A DNA stretch of 64,000 bases from Leptolyngbya boryana PCC 6306. GTDB lineage: Bacteria > Cyanobacteriota > Cyanobacteriia > Leptolyngbyales > Leptolyngbyaceae. The DNA lies in contig NZ_KB731324.1 of the NCBI RefSeq assembly GCF_000353285.1, forward strand, positions 1,010,577 through 1,074,576, read 5' to 3'. Below, in pieces: positions 47,458-58,600 of the stretch. Under the pieces are notes generated by a model. It did not search any database. It worked only from the letters and a program-made list of their open reading frames with translations, and had not been told where the DNA came from. A program made the translations under genes and the position numbers. Position 1 is the stretch's first letter. The number at the start of each line of letters is the position of its first letter.

Positions 47458-48606
47458 ATGAGCAACGATAACCTCAACCATTCTCGATCCGCTCCCGTCC
47501 AATCTCAAACCGAGCAGATCGAGAATGGTTCCACCTCGCTTGAGGGAAAGATGCTGAGTGGTAGAGAAGGACAATATGCTATTCAGCATCAACTTCAAAC
47601 TCGTCCTGGCGTGCGAACTTATACAGGTAAAGATTTACAGACACAAACTCCAGTCATTATCAAAGAGTACTACTCCTTCTGGTGGACGATTTCCGACATT
47701 CAGCAAATCGAATTACAACTTGAACAGCTAGAAGCGATCGACTTTCACAGTGGGGGCGTTCAAGACTTTCGACTATTGGTTCCTCAAGAAAGTATTGCGT
47801 CTTCAAAAGATCATCGTTGCTATTTAGTTCTGAAATCGCCCCAATATCGACCGCGATCGCTGCGAAGTTATCTAGAAACACAAGACTATCTCCCGCCGAA
47901 AGTCGTTCACCATTTCCTCTCTCAAGTTTTACAAAGCCTCTGGTTTCTACATAGTCTGCCTCTTTATCTAGAAGACAGTGATGAGGTACAGAAAGGCATC
48001 GCTCACGGCAATTTAAACTTAGATAGCATTCTGATTGCGATTGATCCCGCGATTCAGAATACTCAAATCTCGCAGTTTCAAGTGTATCTACAGGATTTAC
48101 AACTGTGGGAAGCGGCAATTTGGCATACGACTCAACCCCAAAGCCAACCCGCCTTCAAAATCAAAAAACAAAAGGATTTGCAAGATCTGGGTAAAATTGC
48201 GGCTCAACTGTTGCTCGGAGAACTTGATCTCCCAGAAGCTTGGAATCCGCTAAACGATCCGCGTTGGCAAGACATCCCCCACGACCCCTTAAAGCAATTC
48301 ATTCAACAACTGATTGGCTCAGAATCTTCCACTTTCTCTGGTGCAAAAGCTGCACGCAGTTGGCTGCTTTCAATTCCTGTTGACGTTGAAGCTTCTCCCA
48401 CTCCATTCGAGGCAGATCCATTAACAGAAAGAAATTCGGTTCCCGAACTCGAAGAAGATATAGAAGAATCCGATGCCCCCCCGACTTATTTTAAGGTGGC
48501 ATTCGCGATCGTCTTCTCTGCCCTCATTCTCAACATTGGTGTTCTCTGGATGAGAGGCGAACCTTTCAAAGCTCCAACGTTCAATCAGGTTGGAACCACC
48601 CGCTAA
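47458..48606 (+). CDS. Membrane-anchored protein kinase-like protein (probable pseudokinase)
   Basis: The 382 residues contain a kinase fold: the ATP lysine K69 in VIIKEYY is kept, but the glycine loop is degenerate (TRPGVRTYTG). The catalytic HRD is HGN (183-185, D to N) in GIAHGNLNLDSILI, and the DFG position reads DLQ (213-215). A single membrane segment (about 345-365, AFAIVFSALILNIGVLWM) follows an acidic linker. It probably binds rather than phosphorylates. It is divergent from the Ig-like membrane gene. Confidence 0.75.
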   Translation: MSNDNLNHSRSAPVQSQTEQIENGSTSLEGKMLSGREGQYAIQHQLQTRPGVRTYTGKDLQTQTPVIIKEYYSFWWTISDIQQIELQLEQLEAIDFHSGGVQDFRLLVPQESIASSKDHRCYLVLKSPQYRPRSLRSYLETQDYLPPKVVHHFLSQVLQSLWFLHSLPLYLEDSDEVQKGIAHGNLNLDSILIAIDPAIQNTQISQFQVYLQDLQLWEAAIWHTTQPQSQPAFKIKKQKDLQDLGKIAAQLLLGELDLPEAWNPLNDPRWQDIPHDPLKQFIQQLIGSESSTFSGAKAARSWLLSIPVDVEASPTPFEADPLTERNSVPELEEDIEESDAPPTYFKVAFAIVFSALILNIGVLWMRGEPFKAPTFNQVGTTR

Positions 48607-48716
48607 TTCTCGATGGCTATTTTTTCTCTCGCCGCCCCTGAAATTGTTCAAAGAGCGGCATAAGACTGCCTAGCTGTTCTGCATCAGCGAGTGGACTGCA
48701 CATTGTCAGAGTGCGT

Positions 48717-49496
48717 TCACACTTCACCAACTAACTCCCCTACAACTTCCGGTTTCAAATCCTGAACGTTATCCAAAACGATGTGCGCTCCTGCCTGCCT
48801 CAATGTCTTGCGATAATCATTCTTTCGTGTCTCCGTCTCCTGCACATGTGGCGGCAAAACGCCCACGGCAAACCACGATCGCGCATGATCTCTTTCCCTC
48901 GCCTGCGAGATCGTGTACATATCCGCCACCGTATCCCCGACATAAATCACCGGGCACTCACCACAATCCAGTCGTTCTAGGGTCAAAAACAACCCCGTCG
49001 GATCTGGCTTGCCGGGTGCATCCTCCATCGCAATCAACACAGGCTCTACCAACTCCAATCGCTGCTCAAGCACATACCGAGCCGATCCCTGGGTTGCCCC
49101 ACTAAAAAACCCCCAAGCGATCCCTGCCTTCGTCAGCGACTCCAAATAAGCGGCTTCTAGCAACAAAGGCTCCCCGCAAATATATCCATTCCAGTTCACC
49201 GGATCTGTACCTCGATACCGAGACTGAAAAAATTGCACGATCGTCGAATACGCTAATGTCACTTGCTCGCGCGCCTGTCCTTGCGCCTCAAAATGCCGAA
49301 AAATTAACTCTTGTGACGCTTCCCAATCATTATTCCAAACCCCCTCGCCCTTCAGCGCATCAATCTCCTGCGACGATGGACGAAATGCCCCATCGGTAAA
49401 ATGCTCCACCGTATCTGCCAATGCTCGCCGATACGACCCGCTGACATCTCGCACAACCCCATCAATATCGAATACCACAGCCACCACAGTTTTCAT
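48717..49496 (-). CDS. HAD-superfamily hydrolase (subfamily IA)
   Basis: The 259 residues start [21 protein letters not shown] with nucleophile D9 and acid D11, then [20 protein letters not shown] and the C-terminal [33 protein letters not shown]. This fits the TIGR01548 type of phosphatase common in cyanobacteria; the substrate is unknown. Metal-dependent phosphate ester hydrolysis is expected. Confidence 0.85.
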   Translation of the reverse strand: MKTVVAVVFDIDGVVRDVSGSYRRALADTVEHFTDGAFRPSSQEIDALKGEGVWNNDWEASQELIFRHFEAQGQAREQVTLAYSTIVQFFQSRYRGTDPVNWNGYICGEPLLLEAAYLESLTKAGIAWGFFSGATQGSARYVLEQRLELVEPVLIAMEDAPGKPDPTGLFLTLERLDCGECPVIYVGDTVADMYTISQARERDHARSWFAVGVLPPHVQETETRKNDYRKTLRQAGAHIVLDNVQDLKPEVVGELVGEV

Positions 49497-49599
49497 CCCC
49501 CAGAATTCTTCTCAAGAGATTTCTTATCATCTATCAAAACAGTACGGTAGAATAGCTGATCGTAGTAATTTACGCTTGGGACTGCGCTGGAGGTCGGAT

Positions 49600-49899
49600 T
49601 TGACAAAGTTTATTCTAAAAGTTCTGTGGCTCGACGAAAACGTTGCGCTGGCAGTCGATCAAGTGGTTGGAAAAGGCACAAGCCCGCTCACCTCTTATTT
49701 CTTCTGGCCCCGGAACGACGCATGGGAACAACTCAAGACTGAATTAGAGAAAAAGCACTGGATCTCAGAAGTCGATCGCGTTGAATTGCTGAATAAAGCA
49801 ACTGAAGTGATCAACTACTGGCAAGAAGAAGGCAAAAACCGCCCCATGGCGGAAGCCCAATCGAAATTCCCAGAAGTCACCTTCACGGGTAGCGCCTGA
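49600..49899 (+). CDS. Ribosome-associated protein PSRP-3/Ycf65
   Basis: Ycf65/PSRP-3 is a 30S ribosome protein found in plastids and cyanobacteria. The start is a TTG at 49600 chosen for GGAGG (49589-49593) six bases upstream; it gives 99 residues beginning [20 protein letters not shown]. The core shows [24 protein letters not shown] and [25 protein letters not shown] perfect terminator follows. Confidence 0.9.
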   Translation: MTKFILKVLWLDENVALAVDQVVGKGTSPLTSYFFWPRNDAWEQLKTELEKKHWISEVDRVELLNKATEVINYWQEEGKNRPMAEAQSKFPEVTFTGSA

Positions 49900-49931
49900 G
49901 CTGAGCTATCTCTAAACCTAGCTTTGTAAGA

Positions 49932-49974
49932 AAATAACTCCTAACTTCAATTTCGCAAGTTAGGAGTTATTTTT
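49932..49974 (+). terminator. Intrinsic terminator of the PSRP-3 gene
   Basis: Perfect 16-bp stem AAATAACTCCTAACTT (49932-49947) with AAGTTAGGAGTTATTT (49957-49972) around a 9-base loop, followed by more T residues. Confidence 0.88.
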
Positions 49975-50148
49975 AGAAATCGCCGCAAATGCAACAATTC
50001 TGTCTATGATTCAGAAGAAGCTTGTGACAAAAGAATTGTGAGTTTTACAATGATTTGCTACCGTTTATTACAGAACCTTTACATATAGAGTTTCACAGCG
50101 CTGATTTCTCACGGTTATACACAATTTTAATTTAAGGCAGGTAGCTTC

Positions 50149-52437
50149 ATGTCAATGACGATCGCCCCAGACCAGGTAGAGCGGATTGTATGGAACCAGC
50201 ATCACGACCCCTTCGAGGTGCTTGGTCCTCATGCGATTGAGCAAGATGGTAAAACCGTCTGGGTCGTGAGAGCCTATCAGCCGAATGCAGATTCTGTTTC
50301 AGTCATCCTGCCTGAATCTCGCACCGAATACCCGATGCAATCGCTGCATCATCCGCATTTTTTTGAATGTACGATCGATGTGCCCGAACTCGTCAACTAT
50401 CAGCTTCGCCTCAAATCCAGCGAGCACGATCGCGTCATCTACGATCCCTACGCCTTCCGCTCTCCTTTCTTGACTGAATTCGACCTTCACCTCTTCACCG
50501 AAGGCAATCACCACCGCATCTACGAAAAACTCGGCGCACACCTGACGACCCAAAATGGGATCGCTGGAGTCTACTTTGCCGTCTGGGCACCTAACGCCCG
50601 CAACGTCTCTGTTCTCGGCGACTTCAACAACTGGGACGGACGACAACATCAAATGCGTCGTGGCTCCACAGGAGTATGGGAACTCTTCATTCCCGAACTG
50701 ACTGTTGGCGCTCACTACAAGTACGAGATCAAAAACCAAAACGGTCACATCTACGAAAAATCCGATCCTCACGGTTTCCAACAAGAAGTCCGTCCCAAAA
50801 CTGCCTCGATCGTGACTGATCTCGATGACTACACCTGGCACGACGAAGACTGGCTCGAAAAACGTCGCCACACTGACCCCTTAACCAACCCAATCTCCGT
50901 CTACGAAGTGCATCTCGGCTCTTGGCTCCATGCCTCCTCTGCCGAACCTGCTCTTTTACCGAATGGCGAATCCTCTCCCCCTGTCATCGTCACCGACCTC
51001 AAGCCTGGGGCACGGTTCCTGACCTATCGCGAACTCGCAGACAAACTTATTCCTTACGTCAAGGAACTTGGCTTTACCCACATCGAACTCCTACCCATAG
51101 CCGAACATCCCTTCGACGGCTCGTGGGGTTACCAGGTCGTCGGACACTATGCCTGCACTTCCCGCTTCGGAACCCCCCAAGATTTCATGTATTTTGTTGA
51201 TCAATGCCATCTCAACGGCATCGGTGTCATCGTTGATTGGGTTCCCGGTCACTTTCCCAAAGACGGACATGGACTTGCCTTCTTTGATGGAACTCACCTC
51301 TACGAGCATGCCGACCCCCGCAAAGGTGAACATAAAGAATGGGGCACTCTCGTCTTCAATTACGGTCGTAACGAAGTTCGCAACTATCTGGTTGCCAATG
51401 CACTCTTCTGGTTCGACAAATATCATATTGACGGAGTGCGAGTTGATGCTGTTGCCTCAATGCTCTACCTCGACTACTGCCGCAAAGACGGAGAATGGGT
51501 TGCAAACCAATACGGTGGACGCGAGAATATCGAAGCCGCGGATTTCCTGCGTCAGATGAATCATCTTCTCTTCAGCTACTTCCCGGGTGCATTATCGATC
51601 GCCGAAGAATCTACGTCTTGGCCGATGGTTTCCTGGCCAACCTACGTCGGCGGTCTAGGATTCAATCTCAAATGGAATATGGGCTGGATGCATGACATGT
51701 TGGACTACTTCCACATGGATCCCTGGTTCCGCCAATTTCATCAAAACAATCTAACGTTCAGTATTTGGTATCACCACAGCGAAAACTTCATGCTGGCGCT
51801 TTCCCATGATGAAGTCGTTCATGGCAAAAGTAATATGATCGGCAAAATGCCTGGAGACGAATGGCAAAAATTTGCCAATCTTCGCTGCCTCTATGGTTAT
51901 ATGTTTGCCCACCCTGGTAAAAAGACGCTATTCATGAGCATGGAATTTGCTCAATGGAACGAGTGGAATGTTTGGGGTGATCTAGACTGGCATCTCCTTC
52001 AATACGAACCCCATCGCAAACTCAAGCAATTTTTTACTGTTCTCAACTCTCTCTACCGATCTGAACCCTCTCTCTATGCCCAAGACTTTTCTGAAGCAGG
52101 CTTCGAGTGGATTGACTGTAGTGACAACCGTCACAGTGTAATATCTTTCATTCGCCGAGATAAAGATTCAGGCGATTTCATCGTTGCTGTTTGCAACTTT
52201 ACTCCTCAACCTCACAGTCACTATCGAGTCGGTGTGCCTGAAGCGGGATTCTACACTGAACTCTTAAATAGCGACGCTCGTGATTTTGGGGGGAGCAATA
52301 TGGGGAATCTAGGCGGTAAATGGTCAGACGAATGGGCTTATCATAATCACCCTTATTCAATCGATCTCTGTCTTCCACCCCTATCTACCCTGATTCTTAA
52401 ACTCGATCGCCAAAAATCACGAACCCTAAGCTCCTGA
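50149..52437 (+). CDS. glgB: 1,4-alpha-glucan branching enzyme
   Basis: GlgB makes alpha-1,6 branches in glycogen. The 762 residues contain an N-terminal CBM48-like part ([25 protein letters not shown], about 140-164). A GH13 barrel follows with [15 protein letters not shown] (nucleophile D), [14 protein letters not shown] (acid) and [12 protein letters not shown]. Length is normal. AAGGCAGG lies a few bases before ATG 50149; a second ATG follows two codons on. It converges with the pseudopilin operon. Confidence 0.95.
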   Translation: MSMTIAPDQVERIVWNQHHDPFEVLGPHAIEQDGKTVWVVRAYQPNADSVSVILPESRTEYPMQSLHHPHFFECTIDVPELVNYQLRLKSSEHDRVIYDPYAFRSPFLTEFDLHLFTEGNHHRIYEKLGAHLTTQNGIAGVYFAVWAPNARNVSVLGDFNNWDGRQHQMRRGSTGVWELFIPELTVGAHYKYEIKNQNGHIYEKSDPHGFQQEVRPKTASIVTDLDDYTWHDEDWLEKRRHTDPLTNPISVYEVHLGSWLHASSAEPALLPNGESSPPVIVTDLKPGARFLTYRELADKLIPYVKELGFTHIELLPIAEHPFDGSWGYQVVGHYACTSRFGTPQDFMYFVDQCHLNGIGVIVDWVPGHFPKDGHGLAFFDGTHLYEHADPRKGEHKEWGTLVFNYGRNEVRNYLVANALFWFDKYHIDGVRVDAVASMLYLDYCRKDGEWVANQYGGRENIEAADFLRQMNHLLFSYFPGALSIAEESTSWPMVSWPTYVGGLGFNLKWNMGWMHDMLDYFHMDPWFRQFHQNNLTFSIWYHHSENFMLALSHDEVVHGKSNMIGKMPGDEWQKFANLRCLYGYMFAHPGKKTLFMSMEFAQWNEWNVWGDLDWHLLQYEPHRKLKQFFTVLNSLYRSEPSLYAQDFSEAGFEWIDCSDNRHSVISFIRRDKDSGDFIVAVCNFTPQPHSHYRVGVPEAGFYTELLNSDARDFGGSNMGNLGGKWSDEWAYHNHPYSIDLCLPPLSTLILKLDRQKSRTLSS

Positions 52438-52445
52438 TAAACAGC

Positions 52446-52988
52446 TCATTCACAAGGGTTTCCTTGCCGATTGGGACGATTCTCTCCTAACCGAGTCGTC
52501 CCAAGTAAGTTAGAAACAAATACGCACCGTTTGCGTGAGCCACCAGATATAGGCAACAGTGTTACACGTCCACCGAGTCGCCCATTCGCTGCTGACAACT
52601 CACCACGATGATTGAAGACCATCTTGTAGACATTGCCATCTTTGATCAATGTGGTGTCTGCATCCGCAAGCGAGAGCTTGACACCATGATTAAGAGTCTG
52701 CCAAGTTTGTGCCATAGGACTGGAATTCGCCGGATGTATCGCCCATTCAACCGGATAGTCTTGTCGCTTAAAACTTATTTGGTAATCAATATGCTTCTGT
52801 TTAGCTGTACTCTGTGCTTGCCGAAAAACGCTTTCCACCTGGCTTTGTGCTGAGGTTAACTGTTGATTGCTCAGCCATGCCAGCAAAGCTGGCGCTCCAA
52901 TTACAGCTAGAATACCAGCAATCACTAGGACTATAACTGCTTCAAGCAATGTAAAACCATGCCTAGAAATCTTATTCCTACTCTTCAT
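52446..52988 (-). CDS. FimT/GspH-like pseudopilin 2 of the hps operon
   Basis: The 180-residue prepilin has a cleavage site in RHGFTLLEAVIVLVIAGILAV (residues 10-30) and a beta-rich head ending RCVFVSNLLGTTRLGENRPN. The end resembles that of the next gene (RRCVRVTTLLGATEEAS), so the two are paralogues. It is the last gene of the operon and stops eight bases before the convergent glgB stop codon. Confidence 0.85.
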   Translation of the reverse strand: MKSRNKISRHGFTLLEAVIVLVIAGILAVIGAPALLAWLSNQQLTSAQSQVESVFRQAQSTAKQKHIDYQISFKRQDYPVEWAIHPANSSPMAQTWQTLNHGVKLSLADADTTLIKDGNVYKMVFNHRGELSAANGRLGGRVTLLPISGGSRKRCVFVSNLLGTTRLGENRPNRQGNPCE

Positions 52989-53080
52989 GAAAGCAATTTA
53001 ATTCTTAAAATCTTGAAATACAGCTAAATTTAGGCTAGTCATCATAAATAATTGCCCTTAAATTTATTTAATATTGATGG

Positions 53081-53680
53081 TCACGATGTTCTATTAGGCG
53101 GGCACGCACTGTCTGATGCTTCTTCAGTTGCACCTAGCAAAGTTGTGACTCTAACACAGCGTCTTGGATTCGCGCTGCGAGTTGTCCCAATTGTCACTGT
53201 ATAGAGTGGTTGATCTAGCGCTGCCGTTGGCAGATTAGTAGTGATAACACTGCCATAGATATTAAATATTAATGGAGGTGGAGAAGCAAAATCGCCCTGC
53301 GCCACTGAAAGCCTGAGTGCAGAAGCATCTCCTATATTTTCCCATGTCGTAATTTTTGTACGATCGACCACCGGAGCGTTAGTGTCGGAGATAGGAACAA
53401 TAGCATATCTAAGTGATTGCCCAATTCGATTCTCAAACACGATTGCTTGAGCCACTTTTGTACGACTCGCTTTAGATTGAGCGTTCCGAATTGCTTGGGA
53501 AACCTGAGTTCGAGCGGCGCTGACACGCTGTTGGTTAACAAAGGCGACCCAATTGGGTGCAGCGATCGCAAACAATATGCCAGTGATGATGACGACCACT
53601 AAAATCTCAATCAATGTAAATCCATCTGTACTCGATCGTGAATTCAATACTCTTCGCCTTTTCATACCTTTAATCACCAT
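53081..53680 (-). CDS. FimT/GspH-like pseudopilin 1 of the hps operon
   Basis: The 199-residue prepilin shows DGFTLIEILVVVIITGILFAIAAPNWVAF at residues 19-47, with peptidase cleavage after the glycine. The head contains VSAARTQVSQAIRNAQSKASRTK, usual for FimT/GspH. It lies 16 bases after hpsC. It may correspond to HpsD of Nostoc; this is by position only. Confidence 0.85.
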   Translation of the reverse strand: MVIKGMKRRRVLNSRSSTDGFTLIEILVVVIITGILFAIAAPNWVAFVNQQRVSAARTQVSQAIRNAQSKASRTKVAQAIVFENRIGQSLRYAIVPISDTNAPVVDRTKITTWENIGDASALRLSVAQGDFASPPPLIFNIYGSVITTNLPTAALDQPLYTVTIGTTRSANPRRCVRVTTLLGATEEASDSACPPNRTS

Positions 53681-53696
53681 TGATTTAGTGAGCGAA

Positions 53697-54767
53697 CTAT
53701 TCTGCTGCTTTATCCGTTACACCACGAGTCAGCACACGAGTTTCCAAAGAGATGGGGATAACCGGACGAGCTAGATTTACCCCAGCAACACCTGGTCTCC
53801 CAGCAGCATCACCTTGAATCCGAATGACCACTTCCTGGTTGAGTGCGCCTTTATTCTCAGTTCCTTTTACATAGACGTAAAAACCACGGGGCGGTTCGTT
53901 ACTTGCCGAACTTTCTCGCCTTGGAGTTACTTCATATCCATTCAGAATTGGGGGCTGCGCCTTGTTGCCTGCTCCGTCATACAATCCAATTCGATCGACA
54001 AAATCTGTGAGCACAAAATTACTTGTCGTTCTACCAGGTCTACTAGCTTGTAGAGACAAAGGTGAAGATGCCGTTAATGTGGATATATTGAGTGGCCAGC
54101 TAAAGAAATTCGTTTCTTTACTAACCGGATCGACCCATCCCGTGTTGATCTGAGGAGGAATTTGAGCACCACCTTGAGCAGTAAACTGCGGTAGCTCATA
54201 GCGCCTAATCCTAGCACGACCGACTGCACCTGTTGTCTGTTCCGAATTTAGAGAATAAACAACAAGACTATACATTCGCCCTGACAGACAGGGAACTCCC
54301 CGAACCTCTGCTGGAAGATCTCGTGGATTAGCAAATCTATCTGCATTATTTTTGCAGCGATCTCTCAATATTTGAGGTAATGCATCAACTCGCCAAAATG
54401 CCAATACCGGAGTATTACTAGCGTTTTCAGAAATATTCTCGGGTAAATACCTCCTTAATCCAGGACACTCTAAAGTACTGCCTGTAGGGCGCTCAAGAAG
54501 GCAGTTACCGTCATATACATAAACTGCTTCTCGTACATCTCGTGCAATGTAATCAATAGCTGCCTGCAAATCTCTCTGGGTATCGCTTCGGGCAGCTTCT
54601 CGTGAGTTAGCCTGAATTAATTGAACGACCAGAACAAGCAGACCAGCCGAAATTATGCCTCCAATCACCATCGCAACGAGCAGCTCTAGCAATGTAAACC
54701 CACTGCGTTGAGTTTGGCGATAGAAAAAACGTAGCCAGGTGTGCTGTTGAAAGAATCCTCTAGACAT
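53697..54767 (-). CDS. hpsC: PilW-like pseudopilin HpsC
   Basis: The 356-residue PilW-like prepilin has RSGFTLLELLVAMVIGGIISAGLLVLVVQLI (22-52) and then RDLQAAIDYIARDVREAVYVYDG, typical of the PilW/HpsC group. Pseudopilins of the hps locus are needed for polysaccharide export and gliding in hormogonia of Nostoc. The gene is 27 bases downstream of hpsB. Confidence 0.85.
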   Translation of the reverse strand: MSRGFFQQHTWLRFFYRQTQRSGFTLLELLVAMVIGGIISAGLLVLVVQLIQANSREAARSDTQRDLQAAIDYIARDVREAVYVYDGNCLLERPTGSTLECPGLRRYLPENISENASNTPVLAFWRVDALPQILRDRCKNNADRFANPRDLPAEVRGVPCLSGRMYSLVVYSLNSEQTTGAVGRARIRRYELPQFTAQGGAQIPPQINTGWVDPVSKETNFFSWPLNISTLTASSPLSLQASRPGRTTSNFVLTDFVDRIGLYDGAGNKAQPPILNGYEVTPRRESSASNEPPRGFYVYVKGTENKGALNQEVVIRIQGDAAGRPGVAGVNLARPVIPISLETRVLTRGVTDKAAE

Positions 54768-54794
54768 AGTTTATCTACCCAGGGTTGACAATTT

Positions 54795-55661
54795 CTAGCA
54801 AATGCCAGTGAGTTGACCGTCTGCTGGTTGACACAGTTTTTGATAGAGTTCCAAATGACTGCCTTCAGTACTCCGAACGACTGTTGAGTATAAGACTGCT
54901 AAGGGGCGATCTAGTTGATTCCCCAATCCGTTCGTTGCTCGCAACGCAGCAGGCTCAGTTTTGCCTCTTCCAGCAAGTAATGCTGGCTCTGCCACAGCAG
55001 CGTATACGCGAACTCCCATGACAAATGCAGCAAGATTTTGAGTGCTTCTACCCTGGAACTGATTTCCCTGCTGATCTAGACCTTGGCTACGAAAAGTCTG
55101 CATCAGATAATCTGCAATACAGTCGCCGTTGGTATCTACTCGGATGAAAGCATTGATTGAACGAGATGGAGTGCCGTTCCAAGTAGATCCATTTGAAGTT
55201 ACGTCATCATTGCCGCTCGTTCCAGTACCACAATCACGGGTCGAGATAACTTTTTTGCCTGATGCTTCTGTATTAGGTGCAGCAGGAAAATTACTCGAAG
55301 TTCGCTTTCTTACATCTGATTCTGTTGCACCTGCTGAGTAGGGAGGAAGTAGATTAAATTGAGCAATTTTCACTTCATTCCTCTCCACTAGGACGCGGAC
55401 TCGATCAACCTCTCCTTGAGCAACCTTTAGAGCTTGCTCTGCACGCTGAGTTTGAACACGCGTTGCAACTGCCCAAAAAATAGGAGGTGAGATGCTAACA
55501 ACCGTAATTGAAATAATTACAATTGCAAGTAATCCTTCAATGAGAGTCAAGCCTTGCTCAGCATTTGAGTGCTGTAGATTTTTTCGATACAACCTTAGCA
55601 TTTGCCTTAGCTGTACGGAACTGAATGAGCAATGCTTGATCAGCTGGTAATTCTGCAGCAT
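54795..55661 (-). CDS. hpsB: PilV-like pseudopilin HpsB
   Basis: The start at 55661 is supported by GAGGAGAG eight bases upstream, right after the hpsA stop codon. The 288 residues have a long leader, then EQGLTLIEGLLAIVIISITVV (about 38-58) and VAQGEVDRVRVLVE. The head is full of asparagine/serine loops with several cysteines (DCGTGTSG, NGDCIADYL, KLCQPADGQLTGIC). It is the second gene of the hps operon. Confidence 0.85.
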   Translation of the reverse strand: MLQNYQLIKHCSFSSVQLRQMLRLYRKNLQHSNAEQGLTLIEGLLAIVIISITVVSISPPIFWAVATRVQTQRAEQALKVAQGEVDRVRVLVERNEVKIAQFNLLPPYSAGATESDVRKRTSSNFPAAPNTEASGKKVISTRDCGTGTSGNDDVTSNGSTWNGTPSRSINAFIRVDTNGDCIADYLMQTFRSQGLDQQGNQFQGRSTQNLAAFVMGVRVYAAVAEPALLAGRGKTEPAALRATNGLGNQLDRPLAVLYSTVVRSTEGSHLELYQKLCQPADGQLTGIC

Positions 55662-55676
55662 TTTGGTCTCTCCTCA

Positions 55677-58600
55677 TTATTTAGGACAGTTCGTTGAAAG
55701 GCTAAAAGCCGTTTTTGCTGCATCGCAAAGAGATGTAATGTAGGGATCATTTGCAGGTGGCTCAACGTAAAACTCACTGCGACTACTGCTTGGGCTTACG
55801 AAGCGAGATGCTGCTGGTCCCGCAGCGCTGAATTGAAGACCTACATCATAGCCCCAAAAACGGTTGGGAGGGACATAGTAAGCTATGTTCTCTCTATCCA
55901 CATTAGTCGTATCTGACGGCTCTAGATTTTCGAGTTCAAAGGGGGCAGTGGCATAGTTCGTATACTGGAGCTGAATGAAAGAGCCTGCAAAATTTAGGGC
56001 TGTCTTATCCCAACTCTCAAGGAATCGCGGGAAGTTCTGCAAACCCCCATAGCCTTGCTTTAGACGAGAAGGGCTAATTCCACTGACAATAATCGAATTG
56101 ATGCGAGATGCCGCTGCTGGAATGAGCGCTCTACCGGAGCTATCAGTGCCATATCTGAAATATGGATTAGAAAACGCGACGTTGTACGGAACAGGCGGCA
56201 GCAGTTCATCACGTTTCGGAGTTGAGTTTTGTACTGGGGTTAGCTCTGGAAGTGAAGAGTCTTTCGGATCTCTTGGTGCACCAGTGGTGTCTCTAGGACG
56301 AGCTACAAGAGGTTGACCAGCTCGCGAAATCTTGACTGGAGCTGCAAAATCGACCCAGTTACCATCGCTATAGTCGTTTGAACTGCTTCGACGAGGGGCG
56401 GTTGCATTGTATCGCGAGTTTTCTCGTACCCAGTCCCATCCACTGTCACGAGTTCCGTCTATCTTTCTACCTAGATTGGCTGAAGGACGATTCTGATTAT
56501 GGAAAGAGGTAAATCTTGCGCTTTGACAACCGGGATCGAATAATCCTCTGTTAGGTTGATGATAGTACGAGCGATCTGAACTCATCTGACTAAAGCTAGC
56601 GCTATCAAAATCAGGAACTGGATAAGAAGACCCTGTAAAGCCTGAGTTTCTGATGCTGTTTGGAATGAACTGCACAAACATATCCGAAATCGTACCATCG
56701 CAGAAGTTATCTGACAAAAACGAAATACTATCTGCCAAAATCTCTGTGGGTCGCCAGCGATCAGTATTGGGAGCTGCGAATCGGGAATCGCGCTTAGCGC
56801 GAGTAGAGTAGAACTGGTTCGGGTTGTACGTCGCACTGTTGGGTAATGGTACGTCAAACTCTTCTAATCTTGTACCCAGCGTATCGTCTGCTCCATCTTG
56901 ATGGAGGTTAAAGTCTCCTTCAATGTAAGTAGGTTGATCTGTAAACAGAGATAGACCACGATTGTTATCTACTGCATCCACAATGACTCCTTCAAAACTG
57001 CGGTTTCGCATAAGCTGCACACCATTCCGTAAGCGGAAGCCGTGGACACGACGATCAGGATCAGGGTATTCATCAATCGTTTTGATAGACTTTCCATTGC
57101 TCTTGATAGGTGGATCAACAGGGTTTGCAGGATCGCGTAGATTCATTTTGCAGTCTGTCCCTGTGCATGATGGTCGAGAGATAGCATCTTCTCGAACTGC
57201 ATCCTCACGGAAAGCGTAAACGATGCCGCTAAGTGGTAGCCAAGTATTATTCTTTGAACTAACTCTTGTGCTCCGAAGCATTCCCAAATCGATATCCAGA
57301 GTTCGAGCTAGCATTAACTGACGACCATCGAAAAAGGCGCGATCAAGGAATGGAACTGCAATTGTATCTAACTCATTCACATTACCTGCTTTGGGAATTA
57401 GAACTAGGTTCGTTGAGTAATTCGCTCGAGTATTACTATTAGGAGAAGCTTCCAGAGAACGAACACTACTGGGCGGAAGATAGGGAAGTTTCCACTTATC
57501 TAATGCTCTAGGTGTTAGCGCGACATCTGCAACAGAGTAATCTTCAATCGGAAAAACTTGCTGTGTGCTAGGTCTCCGACTGAGGAGACTATCAGATGGC
57601 GTTGCTGGGAAAGAGACACTTGGATGACCTGCTCTTCCCAGAGCTTTCGTATCGCTGATGCGCTTGAACTGAGATTTCATGCTTGCAATATACTGATCCT
57701 GCGCTGGAGAAGCTTCTCCATTTCCAATGTAAGGTTCTCGAAGAGGTTGCGCGTGGTTGTATCCTGTAGTTGTTTCTCCATCGTGATCATGAGTCACTTC
57801 TGGGAAGAGATAGTAAAGTGATGGAAACTTGGGTAGAACGGTATTCCCACTGTCGCTAATTGTTCCACAAAGTCGTGACAGAGCTAGCCGATATTGAGAA
57901 AAACGAGTTCGTGTAAGGTCGTCGGTTGAACGAGCATAAGTAGGAAAATCGGTAGATGGTGCAGAACTCAGCCTGCCTGCGGCTAGAACAGTTGAAGCTT
58001 TCTGCTGGAGTGAGGACGAAGTTCTGTCAATGCTTAGAACTAGGTCATCACCGTTAAGTGTAAATTGATCAGGGTCGCAAGCAGCGGGCAAACGTTGGAA
58101 TTTATTGCTAGTCGCATCTGGATCTGCCGCGAAACCTGGAGTAATGACAGCGTACTCCCCAAATATTGGCGATTCTTGGAATCCAAAAGTACGATCGCGG
58201 CGGATTTGATGATTCAGCATAATCATTTCTGCCATACGCATCTCGTCCATGAATTGTTGGCTATCAGGCGCAAGATTTTTCCCGCTTGAAGACAGTAGAT
58301 ATGCTCGCAAAGCACCAATAAAAGCTTCTGGAGGAACTGATTGATAGTCCTTAAGACGATATTGTTCGAGTTTAGCGGTGTTCGTGGCTGCTGAATAGTC
58401 GTAAGTTCTCAGGCGTTCTTTAGGAAGAACTTCTGGATTATTACGGGCTATTTCTCCATCCATGAGCAGCCGTAGATCATCTGCCAATACTGCCATCACC
58501 CTTCTCGTGGATCCAGAAAGCGATCTATCATTTGACGGATTGCTGGGATCAAATTTCTGAATTTCATTAATGTTGTAAGCCAACATCCCGATCGTACAAG

